From assembly GCA_021495925.1 (NCBI GenBank), contig JAKEKT010000004.1, forward strand, positions 310,001-374,000: a DNA stretch of 64,000 bases, read 5' to 3'. Both the position numbers and the translations under genes were made by a program. Each line of letters opens with the position of its first letter. The first letter of the stretch is position 1. Shown piece after piece: positions 43,349-53,400 of this stretch. Source of the DNA: Diplodia intermedia (taxonomy: Eukaryota; Ascomycota; Dothideomycetes; Botryosphaeriales; Botryosphaeriaceae). The notes under the pieces are model-generated. The model was not told the DNA's origin, searched no databases, and saw only the letters and a list, made by a program, of their open reading frames with translations.

Positions 43349-45214
43349 TTAAATGTTGTCCTCCTCGTCGGGCCTCGCAATCTCGTAGAACAAAAGGTAG
43401 ACCTCCTTCTGCATGCCCAGGACGTCACTCGTCTTGCTCTCCTTGATCTTGTCGTCACTTATGCGCCACCACCTGTTGTCCCGCCTCTTCGTCCTCCGCT
43501 TTACCGATTTGGCAATCGATTCGGCCTTTGTCGCCGCTCTTTCGCCCATGGAGTGCAGTTTCGAGGGCGAATGGCCGGGGGATGACGTTGACTGTGTTTG
43601 CCTGAGAGACGAGTTGTCGTCGCGAGGCGCAGAGGTCAGGCCTACACGTTGGCGCACCGAGGAGCGCGAAGATCTGGATGACAGCGATATAGATGACGCG
43701 TCAGGGAAAGCTGGGGAGGGCAGATGTGCCGACTCTGGTATCTCCGCTGGTTCGAGATATTCCCTGCACGCCGAAGGGCGTGGGCTTTGCACTGTGCTAG
43801 GCGCCTTGCTGGGCATAGCGCTGGGATTCGGGCTGCCGCTGAGACTATATACACCCTCAGTACCAAAGGAATGTGGTGTAGAGTAGGGATGGATTTGGAT
43901 TTGGCGCCGGAAGCTCTCATAGTGTCCACTGTTGTGGCCTCCCTTGTGAGTAACGACACCTAGTAAATGGTACTTTCTCTGATCCAGGATTCCTCCAAGA
44001 GGTAACGTTTCGGGGAAGGAGACCTTTGCCATGTTCTTCGAAGAATAGGTGCCGTAGTTTCCGGCCATAAAGAGTGACCGTGAAAGATGAACGGCGAGAA
44101 CCTTAGGGAAGGTGGAAATGCGCATGTGCCGTGCGATCCTCCGCTTGGGTGCCAAGCTGCTGTCCGGCAGCTCGACGTCAGCCGGCGGCTTCTCAGGATC
44201 TTCCTCCAAGGCTTTGCGCAGTTTTGCAATGTCCGTCTCCAGCCGCTCCCGCGCATTCTCCTTGTCGGCCTTCTCCAACTCCTTCTCTTTGAGCTCCACA
44301 GCATGCTGCAGGCGGCAGTTCTCGCATTTGAAATCATCGATATGTTCAATCTTGAGCATGCCGTCGAAGCATTGGTTAAGCGTGGTTGAGGACTGATGGG
44401 GCACGTTCAAGGTCAAAGTGACGAAGCTGGAAACCGAGGGCTTCGGCTTAAAGTGGCAAGTAAGGCACTCAATCTGGGACTCCAGTTGGCCTTCGAAAGG
44501 GAACCCCTCCTCGACATCTTGTTCCTCGGTATCCGATCCCTCGTCCGCATCCGCGGCAGAACCCGTCTTCTGCTTGAGTAGCTCCTTTCTGAGATCGGCG
44601 CTCTCCTTTTCCGGCTCGTCTGCCCTCGACAGGACCGCCCGCTGCCTCCTTGCTCGACTCCGCGCCTTGTGGCCCGCGTGATACTCTTCGGACACTCGCT
44701 CGGTAACGAGCTGGAGAAACTCCTGGGCGTCCTGCTGCTGCCTGCTGATGCGCGACATGAACGCGCGCTCCAGCGAGCCGACAAAAGTCTGTGCCGAGAT
44801 GGTCTTCCGGTAGATGGGTCGCTCATTCAGCCTGTCCAATACGTCCTTCAAAGCATGAGTGACGATGCCCTGCTGCAGCCCGTCGAGCTTCAGCGTGCCG
44901 AGATCTTTCTTGGCTCCCTCGGAGTCCTTATCGTTCTCCGGGACTGTGTAGACTTCAGGACCATCGAGCGCGCGGCGATGAATCTCGCGGATCAGGTACA
45001 GACGGAGGTGCGGCAAGCCGGCAAGCGTCTGGAGAACGGAATTTATGAAGCAGTCATTTGCGGGGTTGCTGAGGCCGACAACACCCTTCTTGCGCGCAGA
45101 GTTGGCGGCATCGTCGTCCAGGAAGAAGGTCGGACCAAAGACGTAAACGAGGGTGATGGCCGCCAGAGAAGCTCCGGCGGCGTAGGTTGCAATTGTCAGC
45201 GGCTTGTCCGGCAT
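43349..45214 (-). CDS. membrane-anchored ubiquitin carboxyl-terminal hydrolase (UBP16/USP30-like)
   Basis: An intronless frame encodes 621 aa. A hydrophobic segment at residues about 8-32 (IATYAAGASLAAITLVYVF) precedes the catalytic domain. The Cys box is VVGLSNPANDCFINSVLQTL with Cys55. The His box is GVVTHKGGHNSGHYESF with His431. The final motif is RWWRISDDKI near residue 587. Between the His box and that motif lies an insert of about 145 mostly Ser/Pro residues. A CxxC pair (ECLTC and KCENC) forms the USP zinc ribbon. The N-terminal anchor followed directly by the USP fold matches yeast Ubp16 and human USP30, both mitochondrial outer-membrane enzymes. The role is removal of ubiquitin from outer-membrane proteins. 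Confidence 0.92.
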   Translation of the reverse strand: MPDKPLTIATYAAGASLAAITLVYVFGPTFFLDDDAANSARKKGVVGLSNPANDCFINSVLQTLAGLPHLRLYLIREIHRRALDGPEVYTVPENDKDSEGAKKDLGTLKLDGLQQGIVTHALKDVLDRLNERPIYRKTISAQTFVGSLERAFMSRISRQQQDAQEFLQLVTERVSEEYHAGHKARSRARRQRAVLSRADEPEKESADLRKELLKQKTGSAADADEGSDTEEQDVEEGFPFEGQLESQIECLTCHFKPKPSVSSFVTLTLNVPHQSSTTLNQCFDGMLKIEHIDDFKCENCRLQHAVELKEKELEKADKENARERLETDIAKLRKALEEDPEKPPADVELPDSSLAPKRRIARHMRISTFPKVLAVHLSRSLFMAGNYGTYSSKNMAKVSFPETLPLGGILDQRKYHLLGVVTHKGGHNSGHYESFRRQIQIHPYSTPHSFGTEGVYSLSGSPNPSAMPSKAPSTVQSPRPSACREYLEPAEIPESAHLPSPAFPDASSISLSSRSSRSSVRQRVGLTSAPRDDNSSLRQTQSTSSPGHSPSKLHSMGERAATKAESIAKSVKRRTKRRDNRWWRISDDKIKESKTSDVLGMQKEVYLLFYEIARPDEEDNI

Positions 45215-45521
45215 GGCGCGGCGAGGCCTGGAGAGTGGGAGGAGTTGACGGCGGGGGCTTGGCCGGGCATGAAGGTGTAGGAGGAGAGCTTTGCGGCTAT
45301 CGCCGGAGCGGGCTGAGGGGCGTGAGAGCGGCGGGCGAATCAGTCATCTGGCTGGTAGTAGATCGATTGCTTTTATTGCGCAGCTCGACCGGCAGCGCAG
45401 GCGCCACGGCCGTCCGTGAGGTTTTGACTTGGTCGGCGCCAGAGAAATGCCGATGCTGCTCGCGCGCCGCAACCTGGAACTCTTTTGTGTCGCCCGCTCG
45501 ACCCTGCCGCAACCAACCACC
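45215..45521. other. divergent promoter between UBP16-like and bL9m genes
   Basis: Both genes of this 307-bp divergent pair have mitochondrial roles, so shared regulation is possible. No specific site is recognised. Confidence 0.5.
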
Positions 45522-46522
45522 ATGTCCGCCCCGCTGCGGCCCTCGCTGCTGCCCCAATGCACCTCGTGTGCCCGCCGCTTCGCCAATGCCGGCCTGCGCC
45601 CCTGGTACCCGTTCCAGCAGCAGGCCCGCGGCGCGAAGAAGGCCAGCAGGCTTCCGCAGACGCAGCTGACCGTCCGCCTGCTCAAGGACGTCAAAGCCTA
45701 TGGCCGCAAAGGTTAGCCCGCGGCCTGCCAATGGCACTGCCCCAGCTCACTGGATATCTGCAGGCTCCCTGGTCCCCGTCACGCGCGGGATGATGAGAAA
45801 CCAATGGTTTCCCACCCGTACAGCTGATTACGTTACGCCCACGCAATTACGCGAGCTCAAGGTCAAGGACGTTCCCGTCGAGCGCAACTACATGTTTGGC
45901 ATGGATGAGCCCGAAGCGATGGAGGAAGAGACTGGTCCTGAGGTGCTGGAGATTGCGTCGCCCAAGCCCATTGAGGTGAAGGGAATCAGCGTACGTGGTC
46001 CACAAAGCATGAGCGCAGTCTATCTACGGTTGGGACGACTGCAACAAAAGCTGCGCGGAATGCTACAACGTTCAATTGCTGACTGCCAGACAGCCCGAAC
46101 GAGCCATGCAGCTGATTGACATTTTCGTTCCCCCGCGCATCACCCTCATCAAAGAGATCGCCAAGGCGCAGCCCAGTCAGACAGAGCCCAAGCAAGAGAC
46201 CAAAGAGCAGCCTCGGCCTTGGGGCATGTCTGCAGCGGACGTGCTGGCTGCGGCGTCTGTAGCCCCGGCGAAGCCCGCCGACACGCGCGTTCGGCTCCAC
46301 GGGTCGGTGTCTACTGCGGATATCGTGACGTTCGTCAAGACGCAGCTGGAGGACAACGAGGAGGGATCGAGGGTGGTGCTGTCAGAGCGTGATGTGCAGT
46401 TCCTGGGCGGCACGGAGCCCAACGACGACACGAGAATAAAATATCTGGGCGATTATGAGGTCGAGATCAAAATAAAGGGCACGGAGGGAGGCGTAAGGCG
46501 GAAACTGCGGATTCTGAGCTGA
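45522..46522 (+). CDS. MRPL50: mitochondrial large-subunit ribosomal protein bL9m
   Basis: Exons 45522-45711, 45764-45990 and 46094-46522 encode 281 aa. The N-terminus is a presequence with CTSCARRFANAGLRPWYPFQQQARGAKK. Then comes the bL9 N-domain: VRLLKDVKAYGRKGSLVPVT, RGMMRNQWFPTRTADYV. The rest is longer than bacterial bL9 and ends in a basic KLRILS. Intron 1 (52 nt) splits the conserved GRKG. Intron 2 (103 nt) uses GTACGT and an acceptor at CAGACAG; the choice of the second AG is forced by frame. The protein binds 23S-like rRNA near the L1 side of the mitoribosome. A downstream domain (residues 200-280) has acidic and charged blocks typical of fungal extensions. Confidence 0.88.
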
Positions 46523-47446
46523 GGTGGAATCAGGATCGGCCGACCTCTGTTTTGGGTCGGCGGAGGCGAATAAACTCTGTATACACTAACGCTGAGGCTC
46601 TCCGGCCCCGAGTAGACATCAGGGGAGGTCACGGGCTGCGCGATAAAAAAGCAAATGAAAGAGGGATAGGGCAGGTATGCGGCATGCTGCTGCGAGATAA
46701 GCAGCGCTGGCAGTGTTCGGACAGCGGAGAAACTGGCGCCTGCAACGTGCCACACCACGACGGCCCAACAGCGCTGAGGGTTAGCGGCACAGCGGTACGT
46801 CTAATGCGAGGCGGCACATTGGAGTGTGCCCAGGGCGGTGGCAGTGGCGGCTCGTGGCCGGGTGCAGGACCCTTGGTGCCTTGGGAGCCTTGGAGGGCGG
46901 CTTCATGCCCGTGCAACGCCAGCCTGTGAGCCAGCACTGGCGGCCGGAGCCGGCACGTCGCTGATCCTGCGGCGGCGGCGGCCAGTGAGGATGCGCGCCG
47001 GGCGTGCCTGCGGTTGCCGGCGACGAGGATCCTCGGGACGATTTGAGCAGTGCTGCGCCGATGCAGAGCCGTGGCCCCGCCGGCCATGACACAATCGGCC
47101 GCAGTGTTATGATGAAATCCCCACCTGCCCCTCAACACACGCAGCTTCTTCCTCCCACCGACTCGAGCCCACTGAAATCATCGCACTCTCATCGCTGCTG
47201 CACGCCTTGATCTGGTGAGTTCGCCTCTGCCTAGCGAAGCCCAAGCGCCTGCCGTGCGAGCTAGGACCCCGCTGATGCAACCGCTCCACCGCCCGGCAGG
47301 CCCTTCAGCTTCAAAAACTGCCCCTCCCCTCCTCCCGCTTCTCTCCTGCGTCTTCTTTGTGATACCCCCAGCATCCCATCCATCCCCTGCGCTCCGCCTC
47401 TGACTCTCTTCCCACCCTCAGCCTCACTTCGCCCACTTCTGCAACC
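46523..47446. other. intergenic; strong-promoter-like leader of the aldolase gene
   Basis: The left end holds the bL9m 3' UTR. The stretch 47320-47445 is strongly pyrimidine-rich, as in leaders of abundant glycolytic mRNAs. No further gene is seen. Confidence 0.55.
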
Positions 47447-48158
47447 ATGGGTGCCCAAGACAACCTCAGCCGCAAGTCCGGCGTCATCTACGGCGATGAC
47501 GTCCTGAAGCTCTTCAAGTACTGCCAGGCGCACAAGTTCGCCATCCCCGCCATCGTAAGTGGCCCCTCGCTGCCCCTGCGCGCAATTGGCTGACCCTGCC
47601 CAGAACGTCACCAGCTCGTCGACCGTCGTTGCGGCGCTCGAGGCTGCCCGCGACAAGAAGTCGCCCATCATCCTGCAGACGTCGCAGGGTGGTGCTGCCT
47701 ACTTCGCCGGCAAGGGCGTCGACAACAAGAACCAGGAAGCCTCCATCCAGGGTGCTATTGCCGCGGCTCACTACATCCGCGCCATTGCCCCCGCCTACGG
47801 CATCCCCGTCATTCTCCACACCGACCACTGCGCCAAGAAGCTGCTGCCCTGGTTGGACGGCATGCTCGATGCCGACGAGAAGGCGTTCAAGGCCACCGGC
47901 GAGCCCCTCTGGTCCTCGCACATGATCGACCTGTCTGAGGAGGACGTCGAGTTCAACGTTTCCACCACGGCCAAGTACCTCGAGCGCATGGCCCCCATGA
48001 AGCAGCTCCTCGAGATGGAGATTGGCATCACTGGTGGTGAGGAGGACGGTGTCAACAACGAGGACGTTGACAACAACTCCCTCTACACCCAGCCCGAGGA
48101 CATCCTCATGATCTACAAGCGCCTCTCCGCCATCTCCCCCTTCTTCTCCATTGCCGCT

Positions 48159-48193
<35 letters not shown>

Positions 48194-48628
48194 CAACGTC
48201 AAGCTCCACCCCGAGCTCCTGTCCAAGCACCAGCAGCACGTGCAGAAGGCCATTGGCGGCTCTGACGAGAAGCCCGTCTTCCTCGTCTTCCACGGTGGCT
48301 CCGGCTCCTCCAAGGAGGAGTTCCTCCAGGCTATCAGCTACGGTGTCGTCAAGGTCAACCTCGACACCGACCTGCAGTGGTATGTACATGTCGACCCGAG
48401 CGCTTCGACGACGACTAACAAATGCGAAGGGCCTACCTCCTCGGTATCCGTGACTACGTCCTCAACAAGAAGGACTACATCATGTCCCAGGTTGGCAACC
48501 CCGATGGTGCCGACAAGCCCAACAAGAAGTTCTACGACCCCCGTGTCTGGGTCCGTGAGGGTGAGAAGACCATGTCGGTCCGCATCCAGGAGGCTCTTGT
48601 CGACTTCAACACTGCTGGCCAGCTGTAA
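47447..48628 (+). CDS. FBA1: class II fructose-bisphosphate aldolase
   Basis: Exons 47447-47554, 47604-48379 and 48430-48628 encode 360 aa, the standard length. Family blocks are AIPAINVTSSSTVVAALEAA, ILQTSQGGAAYFAGKG, VILHTDHCAKK (with a zinc-ligand His and catalytic Asp), EMEIGITGGEEDGV, GNVHGVYKPGNVKL, VFHGGSGSS (zinc ligand His) and KVNLDTDLQWAYLLG. Introns are 49 and 50 nt; the second splits the Trp codon of LQW. The enzyme is the zinc-dependent cytosolic aldolase of glycolysis and gluconeogenesis. Codon use is strongly biased to C-ending codons, as expected for an abundant protein. Confidence 0.97.
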
Positions 48629-50075
48629 GCTTGTTGCATGAATAAGCAACCAAGCTAATTTTGAGGTGTTTAATGGGTGATGACGTTTCGGAAGCAAAAT
48701 GGGGCGGCATCATTGGAGTAGAAGACTGAATTGTGATGTATAAATGAATGCATGAATCTCACCCATTTTGTTTCGACTACGTGTATAGCATGGATAAGAG
48801 GCGGCTGAGACGTCAGGAATGGTGCCCTGTGCCCCGTCATGCCTAGGTCACATGAGAGCTGCTTCAACCAATGGCACGGCAAGAATTAAGCATCGCTCCA
48901 TCGTCGCTACCGCTCATCAATAGCTTTCTTTTTATCGATGGTTCTCGGTCAACGTCATGTTTCGGATAATAAGCCGCGCTCAGACTCGATTTTCTGCGCA
49001 TCCTCGGTCTGAGCTAGCAACCGCTCTTCCTCGTTTCGCAGCACCCGCCGGCTTATGTCTGCCGCAAGAAGCCGTGATGGCTCTGATAACAGGATACATA
49101 GCTGCAGGTTCGGGGGATCATTGACTCGCTGCGCGCGGAGAGAAGCGGGGAAGAAGCAAAAGCGAGCGCCACATTCCCTGAAACATAGACAGTACGGGTG
49201 GATCCGGGTATGCAGCTATCGGCCATGGAGGGCGAAGAGAGACGCAATGTACTACGGATGGACTGGTCTAGAGGTATGCCATCATACTAGTGGGTCTAGG
49301 GGTTGATGTGGATAAAAGAACGGTCTGCTGGAGGGAGATCGGTTTTTTGCGGAGGATCGGTCGGGGGAGCGTGGGAGAGATGGAATTGGCTGTGATCTAC
49401 GCCTACCTCTCGGACTGCCTTCCTATGACCTTCTTCGTTTATTAGTGGGGACGGGAAACCGGACGTGCTGTGCGCGCACTCCTGGGCGTGGGATGGGCAA
49501 ATGGTGATTGGCTTGGAGTAAAAAATAGCTTTCATCTTCTCGGTTACAATATTACCTTTGGAATCCGGACAAAGATACGAGCCTCCAACTGCACAACTAT
49601 ACCTAGGCGTAGCGTTCAATTACTCGCGTAAGAAGGCTCAGTTCCTCTGCAGCCTGCTATGTCACCAACAGTGCCGCGGACATACTTCTCCACCCTAGAA
49701 GAATTAAGCTTACTAGTAAAAGCAAAACCACTAGCCTTACTCTCCCATCCTATACGTCATCCTGCCTATCACTAGAGACATGAGAATCAGATATGTACGT
49801 GAATCTCTGTTCTCCACTGCCTCGCAACTGGCTACATTCCCGGACGAAACCGACTTGCCTTTGGACCGAAAGCAAAACAGAGTAGCAAGGCACGTGGAGA
49901 CGATGATCTGGGACATCGATTGCTCCTTTCGCCCGGTTTCTTGGGTTTACCAACCTTACGACCTGCCAGTATCGGTTCCCAGCGGACTCAAAGTATTAAG
50001 TATACTCTAGCAGATGTTCCTGATGCGGCAAAGACCGCAAAACACCACGGATCATTGTGCAAAAGAGCAAAAAGA
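48629..50075. other. intergenic, no gene seen
   Basis: It includes the aldolase 3' UTR, a lower-GC part at about 49550-50050, and T tracts before the tRNA-Ala. No credible frame or repeat family was found. Confidence 0.5.
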
Positions 50076-50164
50076 TGGACACTGTGGGAATTGAACCCAC
50101 GACCTTTCACATGTTGCGATCTTGATGATGCGAAGCGAAAATCATACCCCTAGACCAAGTGCCC
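50076..50164 (-). tRNA. tRNA-Ala(CGC), intron-containing
   Basis: The acceptor stem GGGCACT/AGTGTCC has a G-T pair at the third position, the alanine identity element G3:U70, and the discriminator is A. The D arm is GTC-TAGGGGTAT-GAT. The anticodon stem is TTCGC/GTGAA with loop TT-CGC-A, then a 17-nt intron. The T arm is GTGGG-TTCAATT-CCCAC. T5 and T4 tracts follow the 3' end. The anticodon CGC reads GCG. Confidence 0.85.
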
Positions 50165-51091
50165 AATCATATCACCGGATGGTTGATGTGAAAGAATTGA
50201 AAATGATCAAATATATAAAAAATTCAAGCGGGAAGTCGTATTTGAATGACAGGGTGATTGGGAAAGGACTTTACAATTGCTACCGTGAAAGATGCTTAAA
50301 AGAGATTAGGGGAGTAAAGACTCAAGCAGGACATCATGTGCGTAAAGGGGGTGGGGGAGATTGTATGGAGGGGCCAACTACACACTTCAGAACCAAATGA
50401 TGCAGAGCAAAAATTTCCTTCAACAAAATCGTCCAAGAGGCTTGGAGCAACTCTGGTAGTGGATAGTGGAAGATGACTGGTGGATGAACCGGAGGGTCCA
50501 GATGTCAAGTGAGTCCCGCCGCGCAATTTTTCACAGGAACGACAACACTGCGGTGCAGTGCTACTCTACAAATCCAGTGCTCTTTTCTCAGCGCTCGGGA
50601 CTTGGTAGCCCATAAGGCCGTTCCTGGGTACGCTTTATCGGCAGAGGGTAAGCCGGCCGAAGCACCACCCGCTCACTTTCTCTCCTCAGGTGGAATATAC
50701 GCAAAACAGTAGGTGAAGCAAGCTGTACCGCTCGGGTTTGTTAGGACAACTAAGTGCTGGACGGATAGAAAGGAAAGGGTCTGCATGGGTTCTCGCTACT
50801 GCCACGTTTCGAAAGTGTGCCAGCCATATTTGTCTGATCGTTAGCTGATGTTGGCCGCCTCCAATGTGGTAGAACTGTGTCATCAAGCCGTTTTTCATCT
50901 ATTGAAAGTCCCGGTACCATGCGTTCGCATTCAATTGCAGGGGCCGAAACCACCCAAGAAGCATGGGACATGTCCCAACAACAGCGATCCTTAGGGTATA
51001 AAAGCCTTCATGAGCGTCCTTCACCTCTGTACTTCACTCCATCCTCATCACAATCTACGCCTGCTGGCCAAGTCAGAGCCCGTTGCTCACG
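50165..51091. other. intergenic, promoter of the BYS1-like gene at the right end
   Basis: The left part is A-rich. The right end has a TATA-like GGGTATAAAAGCC at about 50996-51008, some 85-95 bp before the next ATG. Nothing else is seen. Confidence 0.5.
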
Positions 51092-51968
51092 ATGAAATAC
51101 GCCACAAGGCTCGCCGCCGTTGCCGTTTTCGGCTTGTCTTCCTTTGCCCGCGCAGACCGTGATATCGAAGGTGCCACTGGCTCCGTCGAGGTCATCAACT
51201 ACTGCAAGGAGCCCGTCTACCTCCGCTCCGTTGGTGATCAAGACCCTGGCGAAACGACACTGCAGCCAAACGGACAGTGGTCTGAAAAATACAAGACAAA
51301 AGACCAGGGGGGAGGACCGTCAATCAAGATCCGAACGGAGGGCACAGATATCCTTCAGTTCGAATACAAAGCCTCCGGGACCGAGGTGTGGTACGACCTC
51401 AGCTGTAAGTCGCGTCCACCAGTCCAGCACGCGCAAAGCTGGGTTTTGCTGACGTGCGCAAACAGACGTCAACTGCTGGAACCAGGCAACCCATTCGGGT
51501 GAGAGGTGCCCCTTCAGCAACAACGCCTTCGTCGTGGAGAGCCCAGGACTCCACATCCCCTGCAAGACGGGCGAGAGCTGCCCCTACATTTACCATTGCC
51601 CTCACGACGACCACCCCGGAACGGGAGTTTCCACCATCGCCGGACACCCGGTCCTGGTCATGCAGGAGCCAACGGAGAACCTCCGGCTGCACCTGTGCCC
51701 CTGCGAGGACGGCGCCGACTCGAGCGCCTGCGAGCTGGCCCATGCTCCCGGTCCGCAGTTTGACGAAACCCGTGTCCTTGGGATGGAGAGGTACAATGTG
51801 TGCCCCGACGGCAGCGGTAACGACCTGCCCACCTCTGAGTATGACATCTCTGAGTCTGACATCTCTGAGTCTGACACCTCTGAGTCTGACGATTCCTGGG
51901 AATACGAATACCGTGAGGCCCCCAGCGAACAGCAGTGGGAGCAGGAGTGGGAGCAGGAGTGGGAGTAG
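51092..51968 (+). CDS. secreted BYS1/thaumatin-like cysteine-rich protein with acidic repeat tail
   Basis: Exons 51092-51404 and 51466-51968 encode 271 aa. A signal peptide ends at about residue 21 (SSFARA). The core (about 28-195) resembles the BYS1 fold: GSVEVINYCKEPVYLRSVGD, EVWYDLSYVNCW, CPFSNNAFVVESPG, plus about a dozen Cys residues likely in disulphides. The tail has four S-E-(S/Y)-D repeats and a (E)QEWEQEWE end, with a strongly negative charge. The protein is secreted or wall-bound. BYS1 proteins were first described as yeast-phase-specific in Blastomyces; their molecular function is unknown. A good TATA box lies close upstream. The 61-nt intron has a GTAAGT donor and GCTGAC branch. 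Confidence 0.8.
51834..51893 (+). repeat. 15-bp coding tandem repeat (4 units)
   Basis: Units of 15 bp (TCTGAGTMTGACAYC type) begin at 51834, 51849, 51864 and 51879. They encode SE(S/Y)D plus one residue. A 12-bp GAGCAGGAGTGG-like repeat follows at about 51938-51968. Confidence 0.85.
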
Positions 51969-53400
51969 TGGGAGCAGTCGGAGGAGCCGGAACCCATCTT
52001 TCCCGCGTACTGAACTCAATGCGGATCATCGGATGGCCATGGATAAATGAAGCAAGCTGGCGTCTCGATTCCTCCCTCGCCCTTTGTTGACCTCCATGGC
52101 TCTGCTTTCGATATTTAGTCAATCAACAATTGCATTGTGGTCTCTATTCCATACAAAGAAAAACGTGAATGTCAATCGAACGTGCTGCATGTGGGTAGTG
52201 CCACCGCTGCTGCTGTGGGAAATCTCAACAATAAGAGTTGTGCGAGACACCGGCCGGGAACAGCGTCGAGGGAACAACGGTGAAGTGAAACAGAAGTCGG
52301 GATCGGCGGTCAAGGTCTCATCTCAGGTCGCTTCGAGTCTGGCCGGAACGGTTGACTAGGGTAGACTTGCATGTCCCGCACCGCAATCGGTAGACTGAGT
52401 CTACGGAAGTAGTAATCCATCGTGTGACAGCCCACCACCTTGTAGCATCACACAACGGCCATATCCATCAAGTACGGTACAGATGATGCAGGCCTGAGTC
52501 GACATCGCATTGTCTAGTGGTAGATCCACAGCAGGCGCTAACGAAAGGACACGAACGAGCTGCGGAAAAAGACCCTCCCCAACTGAATTGCAGGAAAAAA
52601 TAAAAAATAAAACCAAACCACAGTTTCGCCGCCCCACCGCGCAAACCCATAATCCTACCTGACCGACCGATCCAATAAAAGACCCAAGAAACAGTGGTTG
52701 AATCACCATCTGTGCTAAGTAGATGCAACAACGGGGCACAAGAGAAAATATATCAATGTCTCCGGATGGAGCAGGTAGGGCAAGTGCATGCAGTGCCGAC
52801 GACCATGGTTGATCATGTGTGGAACATGGGCTGGAAACGCAGCATCGTCAACGGAAAAGATGAGAGGAACCAGTGGCCATGCCGTTTTAGAGAGAGCAAG
52901 GCCTTAGGTGTCTGCGCGCGCAAATCGCAGACCAAGGACGCCGAAAAGCAATCGAAAAGAGGCATCAATGAGCGCATATGTCCTGCCTCACCCGGTCCAC
53001 CATGCTGTGCCAAATAGCCTTCCCACTTCCCTCAAACACACCCACATCCTCGCACTGACCCGCCCGTGTTACGTTTCGTTATCCGCGACTGCTTTTCTTT
53101 TTGGCTGTTCCCTCGTCGACACCCGCCCGTAAGACCATATGTAGACCCTGTCGGGCAGGAACCACAGCTTTGTAGGTGAGGGTTGGAAAACTACCATCAC
53201 CAATCCAATGAGCCTTTTCCAAGGGAAAATGTACGCGTGTAGCATGCCGAGTAAAGACAAAGGGGAGGAAAGAGGAAGTTATCATATGATCAACCAGACC
53301 GTGAACACCCAGTTTGCTCGTCTATTTCCGTCAAACGCAAGAAACAGAAAAGACTAGTCGTTGGGGCTTCCGTGGGAACCACGAGAACCCTGGTCATCAT
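51969..53400. other. intergenic, no gene seen
   Basis: It lies between the BYS1-like gene and the 3' end of the SRPK gene. No domain-bearing frame was found. Confidence 0.5.

Noticed and set aside
47514..48389. Minus-strand frame of 291 codons opposite aldolase
   Set aside because: It is another antisense shadow of a highly biased gene, with no independent start context or family.
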